Positions 1 through 5,756 of a stretch of DNA of 5,756 nucleotides are shown here, in pieces. This stretch comes from Planctomycetota bacterium. GTDB taxonomy: Bacteria > Planctomycetota > Planctomycetia > Pirellulales > Pirellulaceae. A program made the position numbers and the translations under genes. Below the pieces are notes generated by a model. That model did no database searches and was not told the DNA's origin. It worked only from the letters and a program-made list of their open reading frames with translations. The first letter of the stretch is position 1. The number at the start of each line of letters is the position of its first letter. The stretch lies in assembly GCA_019347795.1 (NCBI GenBank), contig JAHWKS010000422.1:1-5756 (forward strand), read 5' to 3'.

Positions 1-599
1 GCCACCTCGCGAAGCTTCTGGCCGCTGGGGTAGTACCAGGTCCAAACGCCGTGGGGAACGCCGGCGTGGAAGGACCACTCGCTGACCTTCTGCTTGTTCG
101 CGTCGTGGATGGTCCAGGGTCCGTCGATTTGCCCGTTAACGAAATGGGCCTCCGAGAGGAACGGCTCGGCGAAGCCGGCGTAGATCTCCTCCTGGAACAA
201 CGGCGCCTCGCCGCGGTAGTACCACCGCTTCCACAGGCCGTGCCGCTTGCCGTGGAGGAATTCGCCGCCCCCCCACCTCTTTCCGTCGGGCAGGAAATAA
301 GTGAACGGCCCGTGATTGACGTAATCGCCTCGTTCGTTCTGAATCACGTGCCGCTCGATCTGCACGGCCCCGTTCGGATAACGCTCCTTGATAACCTCGC
401 CGCCGGGCGCGACTACGGCATCGGGAGGCACCGCGCCGTCCTGAGGCGCGGTCGCGGGAGGCGGCGCCGGATCGCCCGGAGGCGGAGGGGGATCATCCTG
501 GGCCGACGCGGCGCCGGTCCACAGCGAAAGCGCGCACGTCGCGACGACCGGCCAGGCCGCAGCACGGCGGATGAGGCGACCAGGGAACTTCAAATACAT
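1..599 (-). CDS. Secreted MORN/YwqK-type repeat protein, C-terminus cut by window edge
   Basis: 199 codons are visible and the frame stays open to the left edge, so the C-terminus is missing. The ATG at 599-597 is chosen because an AGGAG ribosome site (plus bases 610-614) sits 10 bases upstream. Residues 1-33 look like a Sec signal peptide: basic start with R8, R11, R12, a hydrophobic stretch (AAAWPVVATCALSLW), then a signal peptidase I type site ASA|Q at 31-34. Residues 36-66 form a Pro/Ala-rich, low-complexity linker. From about residue 70 there are repeated aromatic/Gly units typical of MORN_2 (YwqK antitoxin-like) proteins: YPNGAVQ (74-80), FLHGKRHGLWKRWYY (114-128), VNGQIDGPW (154-162) and AGVPHGVWTWYYPSGQ (179-194). 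Such units form beta-hairpin repeats; the family is called antitoxin-like from YwqK of Bacillus, but here export argues against a cytoplasmic antitoxin. The likely location is periplasm or cell surface. Function is unknown. It is separated from the DUF932-like gene by 225 bases and a terminator candidate, so it is probably its own transcript. Confidence 0.8.
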   Translation of the reverse strand, partial: MYLKFPGRLIRRAAAWPVVATCALSLWTGAASAQDDPPPPPGDPAPPPATAPQDGAVPPDAVVAPGGEVIKERYPNGAVQIERHVIQNERGDYVNHGPFTYFLPDGKRWGGGEFLHGKRHGLWKRWYYRGEAPLFQEEIYAGFAEPFLSEAHFVNGQIDGPWTIHDANKQKVSEWSFHAGVPHGVWTWYYPSGQKLREV

Positions 600-609
600 A
601 CGCGGCTTG

Positions 610-614
610 CTCCT
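610..614 (-). promoter_or_regulatory. Ribosome binding site of the MORN-like gene
   Basis: The minus strand reads CAGGAGC here, a good match to the Shine-Dalgarno core, 10 bases before the ATG at 599-597. It fixes the start that gives a clean signal peptide. Confidence 0.6.
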
Positions 615-666
615 GAATGGCGAAGGGGTTGAGCAACGCAAGTTAACGACTGGCAATAGCTTAGGG

Positions 667-708
667 AAAACGACGCCGCCAGCGTAGGGGTCCCGCGGAG
701 CGGCGTCG
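667..708 (-). terminator. Stem-loop with T4 tail downstream of the DUF932-like gene
   Basis: A perfect 9-bp inverted repeat pairs 671-679 (CGACGCCGC) with 700-708 (GCGGCGTCG), leaving a 20-base loop. On the minus strand the stem is followed directly by TTTT (670-667) and then CCC. It lies 117 bases after the stop codon of the DUF932-like gene and ahead of the MORN-like gene, the place expected for an intrinsic terminator. The large loop and the short T run make it imperfect. In the plus direction no T run follows, so a plus-strand role is unlikely. The rest of the 600-824 gap shows no coding potential I can support and no clear promoter. Confidence 0.5.
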
Positions 709-824
709 CCGTTTGATCATTCGCTTTTCCCGCCCCAGGCGGACACCGATTCTCCAAAATGTACCACGCAACCTCCGTCCACGTTCGCTCATTCTATCAA
801 CTAACACGCCGACAACTCAATTCA

Positions 825-1901
825 TCACGGACTCGGACCGGTCGCGGGGGACTCGACGAAGAAGTCCTGGAAGTCGCCGACGGCTTCGGCCGTGCCTTCC
901 ATGTCGTACTCGTCGGAGATCAAGCTGCCGATGAAGGCCTGCATCGCGCGGTTGCCGATTGGCGTGGCGTGGTGGGTGGCGGTCTCGCTGGCGAAGTTGA
1001 TCAGGTCGTACACGCGGCAGCGGGCCGGCAGGATCCGCTGGCGCTTCGTGCTTAGGGCGTCGAGGTTCGCCAGGCCGTAAATCTCGTTGAGGTTGCCGGT
1101 CGTGCGGTAGAGCGAACGCAAGAGGGCCTCGCGCTCGAGGTCGCATTGCTCGCCGAGCTTCATCACGGTCTTGTAGAGCTGCACGCACTCGCGGACCGAG
1201 GCCCACGACTTTTGCGCGCTCTCGAACCGCTGCCGCAGGGCGGCGTAGCCGTCGCCGTTGTCGTAGCTCTCCAGCGCGCGGGCGATGCAGTGGCCGATGT
1301 CCTTCCCCAGGCTCACGTCGCTGCGGAAGGCCTGGCTGTAGCCGATGGCGCCGTTGGAGCAGATCAGCCGCAGGAACGAAAGGTACAGCTTGGGATGGCT
1401 GAAGCCGTCGATGGGCGTCTCCATCACGAAGCGGTGCTGGAACCGATCGGCGCCGATCGTGAAGGTGCGATCGCCCGAGCGCGGGGCGTGCGTGCTGGTG
1501 ACGATGCCGCTGTCGTAGTGCACATCCCGGCCGTCGTAGCGGCGGATGAGCGTGGCGACCTGATCGTAATCGATCACCGGCCGCTTGGGGCTGCTCACGG
1601 CCAGGATACGGCGCCCGCCCTGATCATTCCGCTCAATGCAGTAGCGGAGAGAATCGTCGGCGGAGCGCGAGGAGATGCGATGGAACACCTCGGACGGCTC
1701 GAAGTAGCGGAAGACGTTATCGCTGACGCCGAAGCGGTTGAAGAAGGATTTCCAGAATCGCCGCGTCGGCTGCACCTGCTCGCCGGCCAGCTCCAGGCCG
1801 GTCACCGTGGTCTTGCCGCCGGGGCTTTGACGCGTGCCGGCGATGCGAATGTCTTTGACGGACGTTACGCCGTAGTGGAAGGACCAGGTGGTGGTTGACA
1901 T
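825..1901 (-). CDS. DUF932-like (phage/plasmid-type) protein
   Basis: A complete 358-residue protein. ATG at 1901-1899 is preceded by AGGAG (plus 1910-1914) at 8 bases, and the stop is TGA at 827-825. It appears cytoplasmic: no signal peptide or membrane segment. The layout resembles the DUF932 / TIGR03299 'phage/plasmid-like' family: a mixed N-terminal half with a stretch around 109-135 (PVIDYDQVATLIRRY..), a central RLICSNGAIG motif (178-187) like the family's R-x-x-C-x-N-G signature, a helical segment from about 205 to 265, and a C-terminal block with VYDLINFASETATHH (297-311) like the family's Y-x-L/W-N-x-x-T-x-x-x-T-H region. The tail after 325 is acidic and ends in a Pro/Gly-rich stretch. 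The biochemical activity of the family is unknown; members occur mostly on phages, plasmids and integrated islands. The gene lies 117 bases after the helicase on the same strand, so the two may be cotranscribed. Family assignment is from remembered motif shape only. Confidence 0.72.
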   Translation of the reverse strand: MSTTTWSFHYGVTSVKDIRIAGTRQSPGGKTTVTGLELAGEQVQPTRRFWKSFFNRFGVSDNVFRYFEPSEVFHRISSRSADDSLRYCIERNDQGGRRILAVSSPKRPVIDYDQVATLIRRYDGRDVHYDSGIVTSTHAPRSGDRTFTIGADRFQHRFVMETPIDGFSHPKLYLSFLRLICSNGAIGYSQAFRSDVSLGKDIGHCIARALESYDNGDGYAALRQRFESAQKSWASVRECVQLYKTVMKLGEQCDLEREALLRSLYRTTGNLNEIYGLANLDALSTKRQRILPARCRVYDLINFASETATHHATPIGNRAMQAFIGSLISDEYDMEGTAEAVGDFQDFFVESPATGPSP

Positions 1902-1909
1902 GGGAGGTT

Positions 1910-1914
1910 CTCCT
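1910..1914 (-). promoter_or_regulatory. Ribosome binding site of the DUF932-like gene
   Basis: AGGAG on the minus strand, 8 bases before the ATG at 1901-1899. The site sits in GGAG-AAC-CTCC, so a 4-bp mini hairpin could mask it; this is a weak structure and may be chance. Confidence 0.6.
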
Positions 1915-1944
1915 GAGGTTGAGGGGAAGAAGTGGTTGAGTAAA

Positions 1945-2006
1945 TTTCGCTCGCAGCGCGAAACCGCAAGCGTGGTTCACATGTTTAGCGGCGGGGCTTG
2001 CCCCGC
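1945..2006 (-). repeat. Cluster of three short hairpins in the helicase-DUF932 spacer
   Basis: Three inverted repeats follow each other in 62 bases. The first pairs 1945-1950 (TTTCGC) with 1958-1963 (GCGAAA) around a 7-base loop. The second pairs 1962-1967 (AACCGC) with 1972-1977 (GTGGTT) around AAGC, with one G-T pair. The third is a perfect 7-bp stem, 1991-1997 (GCGGGGC) with 2000-2006 (GCCCCGC), around TT. The first two share bases 1962-1963, so they compete slightly at that junction. None is followed by a good T run on the minus strand, so this does not look like a standard terminator. The texture is that of a REP-like dispersed intergenic repeat, or of an mRNA processing/stability element between two cotranscribed genes. 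Whether it recurs in the genome cannot be seen from this window. Confidence 0.5.
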
Positions 2007-2018
2007 GCGGGTGGCGGC

Positions 2019-3203
2019 TTACAAGTCCACGCGCCGCACGCGCTCCCACGGCAGCGGGCGGGTGCGATGCGCGGCGACGACTTTCGGCAGCTCGGCCTTC
2101 GACATCGCGACCACCCGCCGCGCGTTCTGCGTGATCGCATTCAACGAGCGGTTCAGCGTCAGCGTTCGCCACGCGCCGTCCACCCAGACGTACTGCTCGT
2201 CGGCCATCGCCGTCTTGATGAACGGGTGCGGCGTCTTCCTGCACTGCACGATCTGCTTGAGGGGCAGTTCCGCATGCTTGCGGAACACCCGGCCGCCCAT
2301 CTGGATCGTGCAGCTCTTGCCCGAGGGGCGGCAGAACACCGTGGCTAGCCGGGGGCAGTCGAACCCCTCGGTCAAAATCGCCATGTTGATCAGCACGTTC
2401 ACCCGGCCGGCGAGGAAGGCGTCCAGTTGCCGGTCGCGATTGCTCTTGGCGGTCACCACCTCGGCTTCCTGCCCCGCCGCGGCCAGCAACTCCCGGCACG
2501 CCTCGCACTCCTCCAGGCGATGGAAGAAGATCAGCGATTTGCCCCACCGCTCCGGCTCGGCGGCGTAGAACCGCGCGACCGACTCGGGCGTGTGCTCGGG
2601 AATGGTGAAGTGGCGATACCGGCTGAGGTATCCGTCCTGGATCAACTGGTGAATGCCCGCGTCGGTGATGACCTTGTCGAAGCAGAGCTTGATGCGGTCG
2701 GTGCGGTAGGGCGTGGCGGAGAGGCCCAGCACCTTCTTCGGCCGGACCGTGCAGTGGAGGTTGGCCATGCTCATGGCGGCGTCATGCTGGGCCTCGTCCA
2801 CCACCAGCACGTCCACCGGCGGGGGGCTTTTGTCGAACATGGAGATCAGCTTCATCTCCACGTTAAAGCCGCGGCGGCGGTTCTCCTCGTCCGCCTGGCT
2901 GAGCAGGTTCCGCCGCATCGCGACCCAGCCGACCGAGTAGCCGAACAGCCGCTGCAAATGGCGGGCGACCGTCAGCCCCATCACCGTCTTGCCGCTGCCG
3001 GTGGGACTTTCGATCATCACCGAGCCCGCCTCCGGCTCGCGCTCGCCGTGGCGGTTGACAAACTCGCCGCGGAACATCCGCACCGCCTTGGAGATGATGC
3101 GAAGCTGGTAAGGCCGCGGCTCAATCGCAAGGCCAACCATGACCTCCGGCAGCAGGTTATTGTCGGCCTCGCCGGCCGGCGGGCGGGAATGGCTCCAGTC
3201 CAT
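2019..3203 (-). CDS. Compact DEAD/DEAH-type superfamily 2 helicase
   Basis: A 394-residue protein with the two RecA-like folds of an SF2 helicase. Lobe 1 has RPYQ (30-33), Walker A SPTGSGKT (66-73), the DEAQ Walker B box (136-139) and SAT motif III (162-164, followed by PYRTD). Lobe 2 has LTEGFDCP (277-284, motif V) and QMGGRVFR (301-308, motif VI with both arginines). All core ATPase/translocase residues are present, so it should be active. The order and the DEAQ box resemble the SSL2/ResIII-like group seen in restriction, phage and repair helicases. It is short, with only about 85 residues after motif VI and no nuclease or other added domain visible. ATG 3203-3201 is chosen as start: AAAGG (plus 3211-3215) lies 7 bases upstream. 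The frame stays open to a TTG at 3335, but the extra 44 residues have no helicase character and would run across a strong stem-loop. The stop is 117 bases before the DUF932-like gene. Nucleic acid substrate unknown. Confidence 0.88.
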   Translation of the reverse strand: MDWSHSRPPAGEADNNLLPEVMVGLAIEPRPYQLRIISKAVRMFRGEFVNRHGEREPEAGSVMIESPTGSGKTVMGLTVARHLQRLFGYSVGWVAMRRNLLSQADEENRRRGFNVEMKLISMFDKSPPPVDVLVVDEAQHDAAMSMANLHCTVRPKKVLGLSATPYRTDRIKLCFDKVITDAGIHQLIQDGYLSRYRHFTIPEHTPESVARFYAAEPERWGKSLIFFHRLEECEACRELLAAAGQEAEVVTAKSNRDRQLDAFLAGRVNVLINMAILTEGFDCPRLATVFCRPSGKSCTIQMGGRVFRKHAELPLKQIVQCRKTPHPFIKTAMADEQYVWVDGAWRTLTLNRSLNAITQNARRVVAMSKAELPKVVAAHRTRPLPWERVRRVDL

Positions 3204-3210
3204 GGGGCGA

Positions 3211-3215
3211 CCTTT
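3211..3215 (-). promoter_or_regulatory. Ribosome binding site deciding the helicase start
   Basis: The minus strand reads AAAGG followed by a 7-base spacer and the ATG at 3203-3201. It is only a moderate Shine-Dalgarno match, but it supports the ATG over the in-frame TTG at 3335-3333. Confidence 0.5.
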
Positions 3216-3224
3216 CGTGGGCGA

Positions 3225-3253
3225 AGAAAATGAAAGAGGCGACGTTCGCCTCT
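3225..3253 (-). terminator. 8-bp stem-loop with U-rich tail between CHAT and helicase genes
   Basis: A perfect 8-bp inverted repeat pairs 3235-3242 (AGAGGCGA) with 3246-3253 (TCGCCTCT) around a 3-base loop. On the minus strand the stem runs into TTCATTTTCTTC, an interrupted but T-rich tail. It lies about 97 bases after the stop of the TPR-CHAT gene and about 20 bases before the helicase ribosome site. It could end the CHAT transcript, or act as a leader stem-loop of the helicase mRNA. On the plus strand no T run follows. Confidence 0.55.
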
Positions 3254-3301
3254 CATCAATACCCACATCTTCCGCCCACCCATGACACGAGCGGTCACAC
3301 G

Positions 3302-3350
3302 CCGGAGAAATTCCGGAAAAAAATTCGTAGGCCAATCAGCCCAATCGCCT
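3302..3350 (-). other. T7 run flanked by weak repeats just after the CHAT stop
   Basis: On the minus strand seven Ts (plus A3317-A3323) occur about 27 bases after the CHAT stop codon. Ahead of them lie two CCAATC direct repeats (3332-3337 and 3341-3346, plus strand) inside a weak 4-bp AGGC/GCCT stem (3347-3350 with 3329-3332). After them comes a 5-bp CCGGA/TCCGG hairpin (3302-3306 with 3312-3316). The stem before the T run is too weak for a confident terminator, so this is listed as a possible auxiliary termination site. Confidence 0.3.
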
Positions 3351-5756
3351 TAATTCCCCGTCACCGTATACGCTGCCCAAAAGATGGGATGGGCGGCTTC
3401 GTGGCGGTCGCGGCGGGCGCGGATTCGGGTGCGCTGGGCCTCGGCGAGGGCGTCGGCCTGGTCCTGGCCTTGGGCCAGCGTCTCGAAGAAATCGGCCATC
3501 AGCCGGGCGGATTCGAGGTCGGGGATCTGCCATAAGGTGGAGACGACTCGCTTCGCTCCCGCCAGTTGGAAGGCCTGCCGGAGGCCCGCGACGCCTTCGC
3601 CGCTGTGGACCTGGCCGAGGCCCGTTTCGCAGGCGCTGAGGACGACCAGCTCCGTCCCGCGCAGGTCGGCGGAGACGATCTCCAGGCCGGTCAGAATGCC
3701 TTCCTCGCCGGCGGCGCTCTTCGCTTTGCCGCGCTGATTGCAGCCGGCCAGGAGCAGTCCGCATCGCAAGAGCGGATCGTCCTCGTCGCCGTTCTCCAGG
3801 AAGAAGCCGTGGGTGCTGAGCACCAGCGCCCGCGGCTGGCGCAAGCGGCGGAAGACCGACTCCAGGGCGTACTGCCGCTCATATACGATCGGCGGATGGC
3901 CGGCGTAGCGCTGCAGGCTCGGCGTGATCGCCTTCGCCTCCGCGGCGGTGGCCGGAAGGCGGGCGACCCGCCCCAGATCGCTCAACGTCGCAAAGCTGCG
4001 CGTTTCCGGGATGCCCGGGAGCGATCGGCCGCGGTAGATCGCGCGGAGCGACGACTCGACCTCCTGGCCGGAGAGATCGAAGTCGGGGTCCGCCATGATG
4101 ACCGGCGCTCCGTTCGCAGCGCCAGCGTCCGGCGCCGAGCCGCGCACGCCCGTGATGTAGCGGATCGAATGCGACTCGACCAGATAGCGTCCGTCGCTCC
4201 TGGGGAGCGCGGCCCAAGGGGCCAGCCACAAGGCGCCGTCGGGCGAGAGGACCAGGCGCCGCGAATCCGCCAGCTCCGCTTCGAGCGGCTGAAGGATGCG
4301 ATGGCTGAGTTGCGCCAGCTTTTCCTGAAGCGATCGCTCCGCCTCCGGCTCGCCGCGTTGTTGGATCTGCCCGGTCGCGTCGCTGATGCCTTCACGCACT
4401 TCGGCGAGCGCTGCTTCAATTTGATCGGCCGGCCCGAGGTCGAAGAACCGCACGCGGGAATCGCTCTTGCGCAGCGTCCACGCGATGTAGTGCGGATCGG
4501 CTTCCGGCCTGGCGCCGAAGAAGCTGACCGCGGGCTGCGCGCGATCCAGACGCACGATCTGCACCAGCACGCTCTCCTCCGGCAGCGAATTGCGAACTTC
4601 CGCCAGGCTGATCCAGGCGACGTCGCGATGGGCGTGGCGGGATGTGCGGCCCAGTTGCCGCTGCAGTTCGTTTTCCTTGGCGAGCAGCTCCCGCCAGAGC
4701 GATTGCTTCTCGTCACCCGCCGTGGCGAGGGCCGCCAGGCGGCGGCGAACGTCGTTCAGCTCGGACAGCACGCCCGCCAACTCCGGATGCAAGTGCGCAT
4801 CGCGAGCTTGCAACAATCGCTCGGCGAGCGTTTGCTGCACCAAGCCCTTGTCGTTGAGCGTCCATTCCAAGGCCGCTCGAACGAGTTCCGATTCGTCGGA
4901 GTGAAGGCGGGTCATCGCCCCCGCATCCATCAGGCGGCTTCGCTCTTCGGCGAGGAATTGCAACTGCTCCGGTTGCGATAAGCCGGTTAACGCGCCCGCG
5001 ATGTACCGCTGATAGATGCGGCGTGATTCATCGAGCTTCTTCACCGCGAGAGCCAACTCGCCCTGCCGCGCCAGGAGCAGTCCCAACTCGTGCAGCTCCA
5101 GCGCTACGTCGATATGGTCGTTCCCCCAACGGCGGCGATACGCCTGTTCGGCTTGCTCGGCCAGTCGGCGGGCCTCGGCGTCGCGGCCGAGGCTGGAGTA
5201 GACGCTGGCGAGCATCCCCTGCGACTGCGCCACCCAGCGGCTGTCGTCGGGCAACAGCCGCTGCCGCGCGGCAAGGGCCTGCTCCAAGAGCCGCTGCGCC
5301 TCGGCGTGTCGGTCTTGCTGATAAGCGGACATCCCCAGCCCGTGCAGCCCCTGCGCGTGCATCAAGCGGGCGTGCTCGTCTTGTCTTCCCTGCCACAGCG
5401 CGATCGAGCGGCGGAACCACGGCTCGGCGTCTTTGTGGCGCCGCATCGTCATATAGAGATAGCCGATGTTGTTGGCCCGCACCGCCCAATCGTCCGGGCT
5501 GCTCTTCCCCGCCAGCGACGCGAGGAAGAGCCGCTCCGCCTCTTCCCACTGATTCAGGCGGAAGCAGACGAGGGCGAGGTTGCCCTGGCAGCGGAGATAC
5601 ATTTCGCTGCCTTTGCCCGCTTCGCGCTCGGCGGCCGCCAGGCAGCGGCGATAGAGCGCTTCGGCGTCGTGAAGGCGGAAGGACTCGGAGTAGCAGTTGG
5701 CGAGAAACTCCTCGAGCTTCGCCGTGTTGATGTTGCCGGCGTTGAAGCCTCCCTCG
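3350..5756 (-). CDS. TPR-CHAT caspase-like protease, N-terminus cut by window edge
   Basis: 801 residues are visible; the frame is open to the right edge and the true start is outside. The ATG at 5602 is internal, since the 51 codons before it encode TPR-like sequence (EALYRRCLAAAE). Numbering from the first visible residue, about 1-250 is a helical array of roughly five or six TPR units (for example LALVCFRLNQWEEAERLF, LGMSAYQQDRHAEAQRLLEQAL and MLASVYSSLGRDAEARRLAEQA). A helical, partly coiled-coil-like linker with many Glu, Arg and Leu follows to about 380. The C-terminal CHAT domain runs from about 395 to the end, with SPDGALWLAPWAAL (504-517), the catalytic His in LSTHGFF (His 649, codon 3811-3809) and the catalytic Cys in LSACETGLG (Cys 709, codon 3631-3629), then EGVAGLRQAF and VSTLWQIPD. 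CHAT domains belong to the caspase/separase-like clan CD of cysteine peptidases. Both dyad residues are present, so it should be active. TPRs probably bind a partner or substrate. No signal peptide can be judged. Stop TAA at 3352-3350. Partner and target unknown. Confidence 0.92.
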   Translation of the reverse strand, partial: EGGFNAGNINTAKLEEFLANCYSESFRLHDAEALYRRCLAAAEREAGKGSEMYLRCQGNLALVCFRLNQWEEAERLFLASLAGKSSPDDWAVRANNIGYLYMTMRRHKDAEPWFRRSIALWQGRQDEHARLMHAQGLHGLGMSAYQQDRHAEAQRLLEQALAARQRLLPDDSRWVAQSQGMLASVYSSLGRDAEARRLAEQAEQAYRRRWGNDHIDVALELHELGLLLARQGELALAVKKLDESRRIYQRYIAGALTGLSQPEQLQFLAEERSRLMDAGAMTRLHSDESELVRAALEWTLNDKGLVQQTLAERLLQARDAHLHPELAGVLSELNDVRRRLAALATAGDEKQSLWRELLAKENELQRQLGRTSRHAHRDVAWISLAEVRNSLPEESVLVQIVRLDRAQPAVSFFGARPEADPHYIAWTLRKSDSRVRFFDLGPADQIEAALAEVREGISDATGQIQQRGEPEAERSLQEKLAQLSHRILQPLEAELADSRRLVLSPDGALWLAPWAALPRSDGRYLVESHSIRYITGVRGSAPDAGAANGAPVIMADPDFDLSGQEVESSLRAIYRGRSLPGIPETRSFATLSDLGRVARLPATAAEAKAITPSLQRYAGHPPIVYERQYALESVFRRLRQPRALVLSTHGFFLENGDEDDPLLRCGLLLAGCNQRGKAKSAAGEEGILTGLEIVSADLRGTELVVLSACETGLGQVHSGEGVAGLRQAFQLAGAKRVVSTLWQIPDLESARLMADFFETLAQGQDQADALAEAQRTRIRARRDRHEAAHPIFWAAYTVTGN

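Noticed and set aside
534..545. Possible lipobox at Cys 22 of the MORN-like protein
   Set aside because: The residues before it are V-A-T-C, with Thr at -1, a poor lipobox; the ASA|Q site at 31-34 fits signal peptidase I better.
51..632. Plus-strand open frame of 193 codons opposite the MORN-like gene
   Set aside because: Arg-rich end and no motif, while the minus strand gives a signal peptide, a linker and MORN-type repeats with a good ribosome site.
712..824. Promoter or small gene in the stretch after the DUF932 stop
   Set aside because: No convincing -35/-10 pair and no short frame with a ribosome site was seen on either strand.
1146..1898. Plus-strand open frame of 250 codons opposite the DUF932-like gene
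   Set aside because: Ala/Val/Gly/Arg-rich shadow of a real minus-strand gene with a ribosome site and family motifs.
1945..2006. CRISPR-like or tRNA-like structure in the hairpin cluster
   Set aside because: The hairpins differ from one another, there are no equal-length spacers, and no tRNA cloverleaf can be drawn.
1717..2547. Minus-strand open frame of 276 codons overlapping the helicase and DUF932 genes
   Set aside because: It is out of frame with both genes and crosses the spacer with no motifs; Arg/Ala/Pro-rich shadow.
2427..3233. Plus-strand open frame of 268 codons opposite the helicase
   Set aside because: The opposite strand carries all helicase motifs; this frame has no motifs and a shadow-like composition.
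3566..4981. Long plus-strand open frame of 471 codons antisense to the CHAT gene
   Set aside because: It lies wholly opposite the CHAT coding region, has Arg/Ala/Gly/Gln-rich composition typical of an antisense shadow in GC-rich DNA, and shows no recognisable motif.

Overview
The window is GC-rich bacterial DNA in which all four supportable genes lie on the minus strand. Read in the direction of transcription, from high to low coordinates, they are: a TPR-CHAT caspase-like protease cut by the right edge, a compact superfamily 2 helicase, a DUF932-like protein of the phage/plasmid type, and a secreted MORN/YwqK-type repeat protein cut by the left edge. The style suggests a planctomycete of the Pirellulales kind: a large TPR-CHAT protein, an exported MORN_2-type protein with a Pro-rich linker, GC-rich codons, and short hairpin-rich intergenic pieces. 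This taxonomic guess rests on general familiarity and not on a marker gene.

Layout: 5756-3350 is the TPR-CHAT gene, whose start lies outside the window. 3349-3204 is a non-coding gap with a T7 run (minus strand) shortly after the stop and a good terminator-like stem-loop at 3225-3253. 3203-2019 is the helicase. 2018-1902 is a 117-base spacer packed with three small hairpins. 1901-825 is the DUF932-like gene. 824-600 is an intergenic gap with a terminator-like stem-loop at 667-708. 599-1 is the MORN-like gene, starting with a signal peptide.

Working together: the helicase and the DUF932-like gene are codirectional and close, so they may form a two-gene unit. DUF932 proteins are known mainly from phages, plasmids and accessory islands, which gives the pair a mobile-element flavour. 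The CHAT protease has both catalytic residues (His and Cys), but it is probably transcribed separately because a stem-loop with a U-rich tail lies between it and the helicase. A defence role for CHAT + helicase + DUF932 is possible but only an inference; TPR-CHAT proteins are also common housekeeping-type paralogues in planctomycetes. The MORN-like protein looks like an unrelated exported protein. No tRNA, rRNA, CRISPR array, transposase or integrase was seen.
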